From contig NZ_CP040517.1 of NCBI RefSeq assembly GCF_005849285.1, positions 2,672,501 through 2,736,500 on the forward strand: 64,000 nt of DNA, written 5' to 3'. The notes under the pieces are model-generated. The model saw only the letters and a program-made list of their open reading frames with translations. It was not told the origin of the DNA and searched no databases. Numbering within the stretch: the first letter of the stretch is position 1; each line of letters starts with the position of its first letter. The translations under genes were made by a program, and so were the position numbers. The stretch is from Luteithermobacter gelatinilyticus. Lineage in GTDB: Bacteria > Pseudomonadota > Alphaproteobacteria > Sphingomonadales > Emcibacteraceae. Positions 48,010-56,095 of the stretch are shown here, piece by piece.

Positions 48010-48984
48010 ATGGCAAACATGGATGCAAATCACAAAAAGATCAAGGTTCCCTGGCGGTGGCGTCTCAAAGCCTGGTGGGAGGGATATGATGTGGCCGATA
48101 TGGAAGCCCGGCTCCGGGCCCGGGGCGGCAAGGCCAGTTACAAGGAACTGACTCAGAAGGAACCGGAACCACCTGCAGAACCGGTGGAAAAGGTCAACTG
48201 GGACGCGCTCAGAATTGAAGTTTCCCAGTTGATCTGGGGAGATGGGTATTGTGGGCCCGGGGGCCCCGAAAATGTGGTTGCCATGTCCAAACTTCTGGCG
48301 CTCTCTCCCAAACACAGCGCCATGGTGATCGGCGCCGGGCTCGGGGGGCCGGCCCGGGTTCTGGCCCAGGAATTCGGCGTCTGGATCAACGGCTATGAAT
48401 CCTCCGCCAAACTGGCCGCCGCCGGCATGGAAATGTCGAAAAAGGCCGGGCTGGAGAAAAAAGCGCCCATCTATCACCAGGATCTGGAGAACATCGAAGC
48501 CTTTGAGCGAAACTTTGACCGGGCTCTGGCCAAAGAGGCCCTCTTCACGGTGCGGCGGAAGGACAATCTACTCAAGGTCGTCCATACCCATTTGAAAGAC
48601 GACAGCCTGTTCCTGATCACTGATTACGTGATCCGGGACATGGACAGCCTGCAACATCCCGATGTTCAACAATGGTTGAGCCAGGAACCCCATGACCCGC
48701 ATCCGGTTACCTCAGACATGATGGTCCAGTCCCTGGAAAAGGCGGGGTTCCGAATCCGGGTTAACGAAGACATCACGGAACATTATCTGGACATGATTGC
48801 CGAAGCCTGGGCCACTGCGGACCAGGTTGTCAAATTGTTGTCCCGCCAGGGCCCCGAAGCGTCCGACAGCCTCAATGCCATTATGCGGGAAGCACAATTC
48901 TGGAACCGGCGCACCAAAATCATGCGCAGCGGCGAATTGAAAGTCTGCCGGTATTTGGCGCATAAACCAGCGGTCATCCGGTAA
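48010..48984 (+). CDS. Putative SAM-dependent methyltransferase, tandem copy 2
   Basis: 324 residues, clearly a paralogue of the previous gene along its whole length: WRLKAWWEGYDV, VSQLIWGDGYCGPGGPE, MVIGAGLGGPARVLAQEFGV, FDRALAKEALFTV and AGFRIRVNEDI. It differs mainly in the linker (about residues 28-65). The two could form a heterodimer or methylate two successive substrates. Although lepA is the next gene downstream, it is probably in a separate unit. Confidence 0.78.
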   Translation: MANMDANHKKIKVPWRWRLKAWWEGYDVADMEARLRARGGKASYKELTQKEPEPPAEPVEKVNWDALRIEVSQLIWGDGYCGPGGPENVVAMSKLLALSPKHSAMVIGAGLGGPARVLAQEFGVWINGYESSAKLAAAGMEMSKKAGLEKKAPIYHQDLENIEAFERNFDRALAKEALFTVRRKDNLLKVVHTHLKDDSLFLITDYVIRDMDSLQHPDVQQWLSQEPHDPHPVTSDMMVQSLEKAGFRIRVNEDITEHYLDMIAEAWATADQVVKLLSRQGPEASDSLNAIMREAQFWNRRTKIMRSGELKVCRYLAHKPAVIR

Positions 48985-49056
48985 AATAGATCAATTCATC
49001 TTTTGGCCTCACATCGTGCTTGCCCCCGGGGCATAAGGAGTGATAAAAGCGCCGTC

Positions 49057-50862
49057 ATGACCGATATCAGTAATATCAGAAACTTTGCGATTATCGCCCA
49101 TATTGACCACGGCAAGTCCACGCTTGCCGACCGGCTGATTCAGCATTGCGGCGGATTGAGCGACCGCGAAATGAAGGAACAGGTGCTCGATAATATGGAG
49201 ATCGAGCGCGAACGCGGCATCACCATCAAGGCCCAGACCGTGCGTCTGGAATACAAGGCCCGGGACGGCGAAACCTATCTCCTCAACCTGATGGACACGC
49301 CCGGCCATGTGGACTTTGCCTATGAGGTAAGCCGATGCCTATATGCCTGCGAAGGATCGCTTCTGGTGGTGGACGCCAGCCAGGGCGTCGAGGCTCAGAC
49401 TCTCGCCAATGTTTATCAGGCCATCGACAATGACCATGAAATTGTCCCCGTACTGAACAAGATCGACCTGCCGGCGGCAGAACCCGACCGGGTACGCGAA
49501 CAGATTGAAGACGTGATCGGCATTGATGCTTCGGAAGCTATTGAAGCCTCTGCCAAGACCGGCCAGGGCATTGAAGAGGTTCTGGAAACCCTGATCAAAA
49601 CCCTGCCTCCGCCAAAGGGCGAGGCGGACAAGCCGCTTAAGGCGCTGTTGGTGGACAGCTGGTATGACACCTATCTTGGCGTCATGGTGCTGGTCCGCAT
49701 TATCGACGGCAAACTGAAAAAAGGCCAGCGCATCAAAATGATGAACGCCGGCACGGAACACCAGGTGGACCGGGTGGGCATCTTCACCCCCAAGCAGGTG
49801 AGTGTTGATGAATTGGGTCCGGGCGAAGTAGGCTTTTTCACCGCCTCCATTAAGGAAGTGGCCCATACCCATGTGGGGGATACCATCACCGATGCCAAAA
49901 CCCCGTGTGAAACGCCACTGCCTGGCTTCAAACCGGTGCAGAGTGTGGTATTCTGCGGTCTGTTTCCGGCAGATGCCGCCGATTTTGAAACCTTGCGCGA
50001 AAGCATGCACAAGCTGCGGCTCAATGACGCCAGTTTCGAGTTTGAAACCGAAACCTCCGCGGCCCTGGGATACGGCTTCCGCTGCGGTTTTCTGGGCATG
50101 TTGCATCTGGAGATCATCCAGGAACGCCTGATGCGTGAATTCGACCTGGATATCATCACCACCTCGCCCAGCGTGGTCTACAAGGTTCATTTGACCGATG
50201 GTAGCATGATTGAGCTGCACAATCCGGCCGACATGCCTGACCCGGTAAAAATCAAGGAAATCGAAGAACCCTGGATCAAGGCGACCATTCTGGTGCCGGA
50301 CGATTATCTGGGCCCGGTGCTGACCCTGTGTCAGGAAAAACGCGGCGAGCAGCTGGATCTGACTTATGCCGGCAACCGCGCCATGCTGGTGTACCGGCTG
50401 CCGCTCAACGAAGTGGTGTATGATTTTTATGACCGCCTGAAATCCATTTCCCGCGGCTATGCCAGCTTTGATTACCAGATGGATGACTACCGCGTCGGGG
50501 ATCTTGTCAAAATGACCATATTGGTGAATGGGGAACCCGTTGATGCCCTCAGCACCATGGTGCACCGCAGCCAGGCGGAATATCGCGGCCGGGCGCTGTG
50601 CGAGCGGCTCAAGGATCTCATTCCGCGCCAGTTGTTCAAGATCCCGATCCAAGCGGCCATTGGCGGCAAGATCATCGCCCGCGAAACCATTTCCGCCATG
50701 CGCAAGGATGTGACCGCCAAATGTTACGGCGGCGACATCACCCGCAAACGCAAGCTGCTGGAAAAACAGAAAAAGGGCAAAAAGAAAATGCGTATGTACG
50801 GCAAGGTGGAAATTCCCCACGAAGCCTTCATCGCCGCCCTCAAGATGGGCGACGACAAATAA
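49057..50862 (+). CDS. lepA: Elongation factor 4 (LepA)
   Basis: Ribosomal back-translocating GTPase. From ATG 49057 it has 601 residues, the usual length; the frame is open to 49003, but [20 protein letters not shown] is the standard beginning. G-domain motifs are [37 protein letters not shown] and SAKTGQG. The C-terminal LepA-specific domain ends ALKMGDDK. An AAGGAG lies about 16 bases before the ATG, a rather long spacing. Confidence 0.96.
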   Translation: MTDISNIRNFAIIAHIDHGKSTLADRLIQHCGGLSDREMKEQVLDNMEIERERGITIKAQTVRLEYKARDGETYLLNLMDTPGHVDFAYEVSRCLYACEGSLLVVDASQGVEAQTLANVYQAIDNDHEIVPVLNKIDLPAAEPDRVREQIEDVIGIDASEAIEASAKTGQGIEEVLETLIKTLPPPKGEADKPLKALLVDSWYDTYLGVMVLVRIIDGKLKKGQRIKMMNAGTEHQVDRVGIFTPKQVSVDELGPGEVGFFTASIKEVAHTHVGDTITDAKTPCETPLPGFKPVQSVVFCGLFPADAADFETLRESMHKLRLNDASFEFETETSAALGYGFRCGFLGMLHLEIIQERLMREFDLDIITTSPSVVYKVHLTDGSMIELHNPADMPDPVKIKEIEEPWIKATILVPDDYLGPVLTLCQEKRGEQLDLTYAGNRAMLVYRLPLNEVVYDFYDRLKSISRGYASFDYQMDDYRVGDLVKMTILVNGEPVDALSTMVHRSQAEYRGRALCERLKDLIPRQLFKIPIQAAIGGKIIARETISAMRKDVTAKCYGGDITRKRKLLEKQKKGKKKMRMYGKVEIPHEAFIAALKMGDDK

Positions 50863-50892
50863 CATTTTTCCCTCATGGACCCGGAAAAGTTT

Positions 50893-50968
50893 TAGAGTAA
50901 ATTGTGAATAGGTTGACCCATTCTGCCGGTCAGGTCTGATTCAGGAGCCAGGGGGTTTGGCGCAGGCC
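50893..50968 (+). repeat. TAGAGTGAATTG-family repeat, 76-bp right-end copy
   Basis: TAGAGTAAATTGTGAATAGG, then CCATTCTGCCGGTCAGGTCT and CAGGAGCCAGGGGGTTTGG, which matches the reverse complement of the right end of the element at 53830-54099 as far as GGCGCAGGCC. Similarity then stops, so it is truncated. Confidence 0.88.
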
Positions 50969-51307
50969 GGAGCCCAGAGGCCTTTCATCCCTTTCCTTTC
51001 AAAAAAGTCCTTTCCGGACGGCCGGACGGGATCCGTTTATTTTATGGGCTGGATTACCACCTTCGCGGCAATGACGCAGAAGAAGCGGCAAGGAGGAGGG
51101 CTATGATGCGTCCATCTTCTCATCACTCCCCCCGCCCCGGGGTTGCAAAAATGCCACACCCTGCCCCTTTATAAAAAAAATCCGGCGAAACATTCCCAAA
51201 AGTCCCGCGTCATTTGTCTTGGGGAGTAGGCCCGAAATAGGACAATCCTGTTTTCGTGCCTTGTCAATAAGCGGAATAATCATGCCGCATAACTATCTAT
51301 AGCAATC

Positions 51308-51340
51308 TGTCAATTTGATGATTGGGCATCAATTTTGACA
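51308..51340 (+). promoter_or_regulatory. Dyad in the leader of the TonB receptor gene
   Basis: TGTCAATTTGATG and CATCAATTTTGACA form an imperfect inverted repeat around six bases, 19 bases before the ATG. It could be an operator or an RNA hairpin near the GGGAG ribosome-binding site. It does not resemble a Fur box. Confidence 0.5.
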
Positions 51341-51359
51341 AACTGGGAGTGAAATCACA

Positions 51360-53765
51360 ATGAAACATAAAAATCTGTTACGTCATGTCTCCATGGTGGC
51401 GCTGATGAGCGCGGCGGGGTTTAGCATGGCGCAGACCACATTTGCCGCCGAAGAGGAGGAAGAAGAGCTGCTTCTTGAAGAAATTGTGGTCACCGCGACA
51501 AAACGCGCCGCCCTGATCAAAGACGTGCCGTTTTCCATTAACGCCCAGACCCAACAGGACATTCGTCGTTCCGGGGCGAAAACCCTTGAAGATCTGTCCC
51601 GGAATGTGGCCGGCCTGATGATCCAGAACCTTGGCCCGGGGCAAAGTCAGGTTGCCATCCGCGGCGTCTCCGCGGGTCAGATCGTGCGCGACCAGCCCGG
51701 GGTTAAGGAGCAGGTCGGGGTCTATCTGGATGAATCCGTTATTTCCCTGTCCCTGTTCACGCCGGATCTGGACCTGTTTGACCTGAACCGCGTGGAAACC
51801 CTGCGCGGCCCCCAAGGGACCCTGTTCGGCTCCGGGTCCATTGGCGGAACGATCCGTTATATTACCAACCAGCCGGCGCTGGATCAGTTTGAGGGCGCCG
51901 TGGAAGGCGAGATCAATACCATTGATGGGGGTGGCACGGGCGGCCATCTCAAGGGCATGCTGAATATCCCGGTCGTAGAAGAAAAAGCCGCCATCCGTGC
52001 CGTGGGATATTATACGGAATATGGCGGTTTCATTGACGCTTTGCGTGAAGGCGGCAGCATTGATGAAGACGTCAACAGCGGCTATCGCGCCGGGGGACGG
52101 ATCGCCATTAAATTCCAGCCGTCCGAAACGGTTTCCATCACCCCGCGTCTGATTTATCAGAAAGTGGACACCGATGGCTTTAACCGTCAGGAAGTTTTCA
52201 ACCTGTTTGCCAACCCCTTCACCACCACGCGCCCGCCTGTGACTTTTGAGGAGCGTCAGCAGTTCCTGCTGCTGGATGAAGGGTTTGAAGACGAAACCCT
52301 GATTGCGGACGCGGTCATTGAAGTCAATTTCGAAGGGGTCGACCTGACGTCTGTCACCAGTTACACAGACCGCGATATTCTGGTCAGCCGCGACGCTAGC
52401 GCGCTCACCGGCAGTGTTTCTGTTGACCTCGGATTCCCGGACGAAGCCGTGCTGCTGCCGTCCAACCTGCTGGATACCACGCAGGTTGAACAATTTACCC
52501 AGGAACTTCGCCTGAGCTCAAGCGGTGACGGCCCATTCCAGTGGATCGTCGGCGGATTTTATTCCGACACCGACCGTTTCTATAACCAGTTCTTGCCCAC
52601 ACCGGGCTATGACGCCTTTATCGACGCAACATTCGGCCCGGGTACAGCCGAAGCCGCCGGCATGGGCGTGGCCCCGCCAGATTCACCTTTCTTCTCCCTG
52701 CTGCCCTACAGCCTGGAGCAGGTGGCGATCTTCGGGGAAGCAACCTATGACGTGACTGAACGACTGCATCTGACCGTCGGGGGACGTTATTATGATTACA
52801 ACGAAACCCGGACCGTGACCCAGGTCGGGCTGTTTGGAAATGGTGTCGTGGACCAGATGGATGAAACCTCCTCAAACGGGTTCACGCCGCGTTTCCTTGC
52901 CAGCTATGATGTCAATGATACGGTAACGGTGAATGCCCAAGTTTCCAAGGGATTCCGCCTGGGCGGGGTGAACGACCCGCTGAACACCGCGTTGTGTAAC
53001 CCGATCGATCTGGAAATTTTCGGCGGCTTCCAGAGCTACGATGATGAAACATTGTGGAACTATGAAGCCGGGGTCAAGGTGAACACCAACAATGTCTCCG
53101 TCAATGCCGCCGTCTTCTATACGGATATTTCCAACCTCCAGGTCACACTGGACGCCGGGTCCTGTTCTTCGCGGATTTCATTTAACGTGCCCGAAGCCCA
53201 TACCCAGGGCGTGGAATTTGAAGTAAAGGCCCAGCCGGCAGAAGGACTCGATCTGTCACTCGCCATGAGCTATGTGGAAGCCGAGTTTGATTCCACGGTT
53301 ATCGACAGTACTGGCGCCGTGCTCGGTGGGGTGCGCAAGGGCAACCGCCTGCCCTCCGTGCCCGAATTCAGCATGGGGGCCACGGCCACCTATACCTTCC
53401 CGCTTGAAATAGTCGGCAACGGCGTCGAAGGGTACGTGTCCGCCACGTTCCAGCACCGGGGCAGCGTCTTTACCCAGCCGTCCGACCAGGAACCGGGCGC
53501 GGGGGATTTTGTCTCCGGCCTGCCTTTTGGCGGGGCCAGCGGGAACGACGTCACCTCGCTTGATCTGGAGCTTGACGGCTATGAGACCCTCAATCTCAGC
53601 GCCGGCATTCTGAAGGACAACTGGGAAGTGACCATCTATGTCAACAATGTCACGGATGAAAACGCCAACCTGTCCTTCGACCGTGAACGCGGCGGCCGGG
53701 CCCGCCTCGGCTTCCGGACCAACCAGCCGCGGACCTTTGGCCTGATGGCGCGGACAACCTTCTAA
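51360..53765 (+). CDS. TonB-dependent outer-membrane receptor
   Basis: 801 residues. The signal peptide (about residues 1-30, VSMVALMSAAGFSMAQTTFA) is followed by an acidic stretch and the TonB box EEIVVTATKR. The plug domain has VAIRGVSAGQIVRDQPGVKEQ and VETLRGPQGTLFGSGSIGGT, and a 22-strand barrel ends in a C-terminal aromatic RTFGLMARTTF. It belongs to the large substrate-diverse group of such receptors in oligotrophic alphaproteobacteria, and its ligand is unknown. It stands alone without adjacent regulator or enzymes. Confidence 0.94.
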   Translation: MKHKNLLRHVSMVALMSAAGFSMAQTTFAAEEEEEELLLEEIVVTATKRAALIKDVPFSINAQTQQDIRRSGAKTLEDLSRNVAGLMIQNLGPGQSQVAIRGVSAGQIVRDQPGVKEQVGVYLDESVISLSLFTPDLDLFDLNRVETLRGPQGTLFGSGSIGGTIRYITNQPALDQFEGAVEGEINTIDGGGTGGHLKGMLNIPVVEEKAAIRAVGYYTEYGGFIDALREGGSIDEDVNSGYRAGGRIAIKFQPSETVSITPRLIYQKVDTDGFNRQEVFNLFANPFTTTRPPVTFEERQQFLLLDEGFEDETLIADAVIEVNFEGVDLTSVTSYTDRDILVSRDASALTGSVSVDLGFPDEAVLLPSNLLDTTQVEQFTQELRLSSSGDGPFQWIVGGFYSDTDRFYNQFLPTPGYDAFIDATFGPGTAEAAGMGVAPPDSPFFSLLPYSLEQVAIFGEATYDVTERLHLTVGGRYYDYNETRTVTQVGLFGNGVVDQMDETSSNGFTPRFLASYDVNDTVTVNAQVSKGFRLGGVNDPLNTALCNPIDLEIFGGFQSYDDETLWNYEAGVKVNTNNVSVNAAVFYTDISNLQVTLDAGSCSSRISFNVPEAHTQGVEFEVKAQPAEGLDLSLAMSYVEAEFDSTVIDSTGAVLGGVRKGNRLPSVPEFSMGATATYTFPLEIVGNGVEGYVSATFQHRGSVFTQPSDQEPGAGDFVSGLPFGGASGNDVTSLDLELDGYETLNLSAGILKDNWEVTIYVNNVTDENANLSFDRERGGRARLGFRTNQPRTFGLMARTTF

Positions 53766-53811
53766 ATCCGTATCACGGGAAGGGGCCTTGCGGTCCCTTC
53801 TCCTTACCGCC

Positions 53812-53831
53812 CCTATGCACAATTCACTCTA
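53812..53831 (-). repeat. Right-end remnant of the TAGAGTGAATTG family
   Basis: CCTATGCACAATTCACTCTA is the reverse complement of an element end and joins head-to-head with the full element. The junction CACAATTCACTCT and AGAGTGAATTGTG at 53818-53843 is a perfect 26-bp palindrome centred on CTAG. Confidence 0.85.
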
Positions 53832-54099
53832 GAGTGAATTGTGAATAGGTTGGCTCAATTCTGTTGACGGATTGCGGCCCGCCTCACGCAGAAGACGGCG
53901 CCGGGCGATGCGGGACATCGGGCCAGGCGTCTGACAACGTGAGCGGCCCCAAGCCGCCAACCCGAAGGGCCGGGCCGATCTGGTCCAGTTCCGGCGGGGT
54001 TTGGCTTGGCCGTACCGCCAGTATGGCCTGCGCCAAACCCCTGGCTCCTGAACCAGACCTGACCGGCAGAATGGGTCAACCTATGCACAATTCACTCTG
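53830..54099. mobile_element. MITE-like element with terminal inverted repeats (longest copy)
   Basis: About 270 bp. The left end is TAGAGTGAATTGTGAATAGG and the right end, reversed, GAGTGAATTGTGCATAGG followed by TTGACCCATTCTG; the ends pair for about 24 of 27 bases. The interior is GC-rich with internal dyads and has no transposase or other gene. The left edge is TA, the usual target duplication of IS630/Tc1-type elements; the right edge has become GG. Eight other loci in the window carry short or partial copies. Confidence 0.8.
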
Positions 54100-54362
54100 G
54101 GCCGTGTTCTCTCGACTTTTGGCAGGCGACTTTTTTGGCAAGCGACTTTTCGGGCAAAACTGTCATATTTTTTTACAGAAAGATCACCAACTGTCCTATT
54201 TTAAAACAGTTCTCAAAGTGAAATTTTTATCAGGGGCCAAAAAACAGCCAGACCGGAAATGCCGGGCATAATCTTGCAATACAGGAAAATTTGGGAAATA
54301 GCTGGCCATACGCCAGTTTGCCGCAGGATGCGACAGCCACCAAAAAAACAGGATTAACAGGG

Positions 54363-54527
54363 TTACTGCATCGTCCGTTCTTTTCTTATCTTTCTGATTT
54401 CATTGGCAATTCCCATCCACTGGCTGTCCTTGCAGTAGGCTAGCGCAGCAGTCATGCCCATACATTTGATCAGACGGATCGCGGTTTCCCGGGTATGAGA
54501 CAGTTTAGCGGTCTGTTCGTTTCTCAT
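54363..54527 (-). CDS. Small unknown protein, 54 residues
   Basis: The frame starts at MRNEQTAKLSHTRETA, with GGAG eight bases upstream, and is rich in Lys/Arg and Met with one helix-like IRLIKCMGMTAALAYC and a basic tail ANEIRKIRKER. I do not recognise a family. A longer start at 54575 is possible but includes no ribosome-binding site. The good ribosome-binding site supports it; the short length argues for caution. Confidence 0.5.
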   Translation of the reverse strand: MRNEQTAKLSHTRETAIRLIKCMGMTAALAYCKDSQWMGIANEIRKIRKERTMQ

Positions 54528-54684
54528 CCTTTTTACTCCATCTACCCTGAAAGGGCACAGGCCAAAGCCCGTCACTCCTTCATCTCAAGCATAAATCATG
54601 CCATATAGAAATGGCGGATTTCGGACCGGAATATGTCAAGAATGCGGTATAAAAGTAAGAGAAGCCTTAACCGAAAGATAAAAT

Positions 54685-55278
54685 ATGGCCAAAACATTAC
54701 AGCCCTCTTCCCCTTTTCTTCGCACTCGGCTTGCTGAAGTGCACGACTTCTGGTTTCATCAACTGACGCCGGACGACTGGTTTAGCGTCGATGAACGCCT
54801 GGACCAAACCATTCGTCAGAATTTTTCCGCATTTTATGAGCAACTGCGCCAGAGCCCGCCGGCCACAGAGAGTCTGTCCGCGCGAGAGATGCTGGCGCTG
54901 ATCCTGCTGTTTGACCAGTTTCCCCGCAACATGTTTCGCGGATCGGCCCGCGCCTTTGAAAGCGACCCTCTGGCCCGGCGGCTGACCCGCAAAGCCTTGG
55001 AAAGGAAGCTGGACGAGGAGCTCAGCGAAAATGAACGCGCCTTTATCTATATGCCTTTGGAACACAGTGAAAATCTTGACGATCAGGAACTTTGTGTCCG
55101 TCTTTTTGAGGAAAAGACCCGGCTTGAGGAACAACAGCGCTATGCAGTCTGGCACCGGGACATCATCCGGCAGTTCGGCAGATTCCCCCACCGCAACGCC
55201 TTGCTGGGACGGCCGTCCACGGCCAAGGAACAGGACTATCTCCAAAAAGGAGGGCCGGCCTTCGGCACCCGCAAATAA
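54685..55278 (+). CDS. DUF924 family protein
   Basis: 197 residues matching the DUF924 (COG3803) family of helical, TPR-like proteins: EVHDFWFHQLTPDDWFSVDE at the start, LALILLFDQFPRNMFRGSA, the core ENERAFIYMPLEHSENLDDQ, and FPHRNALLGRPST near the end. The conserved His, Glu and Arg of these motifs are all present. No enzymatic activity is established for the family. It lies 109 bases from the small minus-strand gene's longest frame and 102 bases before a YHS protein. Confidence 0.9.
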   Translation: MAKTLQPSSPFLRTRLAEVHDFWFHQLTPDDWFSVDERLDQTIRQNFSAFYEQLRQSPPATESLSAREMLALILLFDQFPRNMFRGSARAFESDPLARRLTRKALERKLDEELSENERAFIYMPLEHSENLDDQELCVRLFEEKTRLEEQQRYAVWHRDIIRQFGRFPHRNALLGRPSTAKEQDYLQKGGPAFGTRK

Positions 55279-55380
55279 TCTCTTGCCGCCACCGGCGTCT
55301 TTTGCGATACGATAAGATAACAAAGAAGATCAAAAAGAAAATGCCTTTGAGCCCGGCTTTATTGCCCTGAAGAGGATCCA

Positions 55381-55887
55381 ATGACCAATATTACCAAATA
55401 TCTGCTGATCATATCCGCCCTTGTTGTCGCCATTGGCGGAGGGTTGTCATTCTATTATGCCAGCCAGAGTTATTATGCAGAGAGCCTGGTTTATGGCAAT
55501 GATCAGGGGATTGCCCTGAACGGTTACGACCCGGTGGCCTATTTCACCGAAAAATATCCCATCCGCGGCAAGGCGGATTATGAGGTTCAGTGGGCGGGAT
55601 CGACCTGGCGTTTCTATACACCGTCCCACCGGGACGCCTTTGCCGCCGCCCCCAATAATTATGCCCCTCAATATGGTGGATATGACCCGCTATCGGTGGC
55701 CAAGGGCTATACCACGCCTACCGATCCGGAAGTCTGGCTGGTGGAGGCCGGCAAGCTGTATCTGTTTTATTCCGAGGAACGCAAAAAATACTGGCAGGAA
55801 AACCGGCATAATACGCTGTTGCAGGCCAACGCCAACTGGGAACGTTTAAGAAGCCAACTCCAGTACCGCCAGTCCCAGAAAGACTAG
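55381..55887 (+). CDS. YHS-domain membrane-anchored protein
   Basis: 168 residues. An N-terminal uncleaved membrane segment (YLLIISALVVAIGGGLSFYY) precedes a YHS domain (ALNGYDPVAYFTEK, YEVQWAGSTWRFYTPSHRDAF, YGGYDPLSVAKGYTTPTDPE). YHS domains are linked to metal handling, but the Cys residues found in some metal-binding members are missing here. The C-terminus is Gln/Asn-rich. The TAG stop is the edge of a 38-bp repeat, so the end of the protein may have been set by that insertion. Confidence 0.88.
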   Translation: MTNITKYLLIISALVVAIGGGLSFYYASQSYYAESLVYGNDQGIALNGYDPVAYFTEKYPIRGKADYEVQWAGSTWRFYTPSHRDAFAAAPNNYAPQYGGYDPLSVAKGYTTPTDPEVWLVEAGKLYLFYSEERKKYWQENRHNTLLQANANWERLRSQLQYRQSQKD

Positions 55888-55922
55888 AGTGAATTGAGCC
55901 GACTTATTCACAATTCATTCTA
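55885..55922. repeat. 38-bp short palindromic form of the TAGAGTGAATTG family
   Basis: TAGAGTGAATTG at one end and CAATTCATTCTA at the other pair as an 11-12-bp inverted repeat. It provides the stop codon of the YHS gene. Beyond it TCATTCTAACGCA is tandemly repeated (55928-55953), duplicating the element's right edge. Confidence 0.88.
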
Positions 55923-56037
55923 ACACATCATTCTAACGCATCATTCTAACGCAGGCCCGTGGATTGTTTCGTCGCTGTCACGCCTTGCCATGACAAGCCC
56001 CGTTCATAACAGCTCTCTCAGAACCTGTCCCGGACAT

Positions 56038-56075
56038 CAAAAACGGCCCCGCCGGATGAGGTCGGGGCCGTTCCT
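56038..56075 (-). terminator. Rho-independent terminator of the M13 peptidase gene
   Basis: AACGGCCCCG and CGGGGCCGTT make a 10-bp stem with an 11-base loop, followed on the minus strand by TTTTT; it lies 21 bases past the peptidase stop. Confidence 0.9.
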
Positions 56076-56095
56076 TATTGTTATGTATGGAAACC

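Larger units (their letters stand above)
50863..51359. other. Intergenic region before the TonB receptor
   Basis: After a repeat copy (50893-50968) no gene can be supported. Two CCGGACGG stretches near 51020 and a T/A-rich run at 51170 are followed by the promoter region of the receptor, including the dyad at 51308-51340. Confidence 0.5.
53766..54362. other. Non-coding region containing the full-length repeat element
   Basis: Holds a weak hairpin after the receptor gene (GAAGGGGCC-TTGC-GGTCCCTTC, 53779-53800), the junction of two repeat ends, the roughly 270-bp element (53830-54099), three CGACTTTT units (54113-54152), and two similar dyads AACTGTC...ACAG 32 bases apart (54157 and 54189). 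Reading frames across it change with every copy and are not genes. Confidence 0.65.

Noticed and set aside
51101-51283. 60-codon minus-strand frame between lepA and the TonB receptor
   Set aside because: No ribosome-binding site, mixed composition and overlap with the receptor's promoter region.
53864-54271. 135-codon plus-strand frame across the MITE-like element
   Set aside because: It runs through the terminal repeat and into AT-rich sequence, has no ribosome-binding site, and its composition follows the palindromes; no transposase motif.
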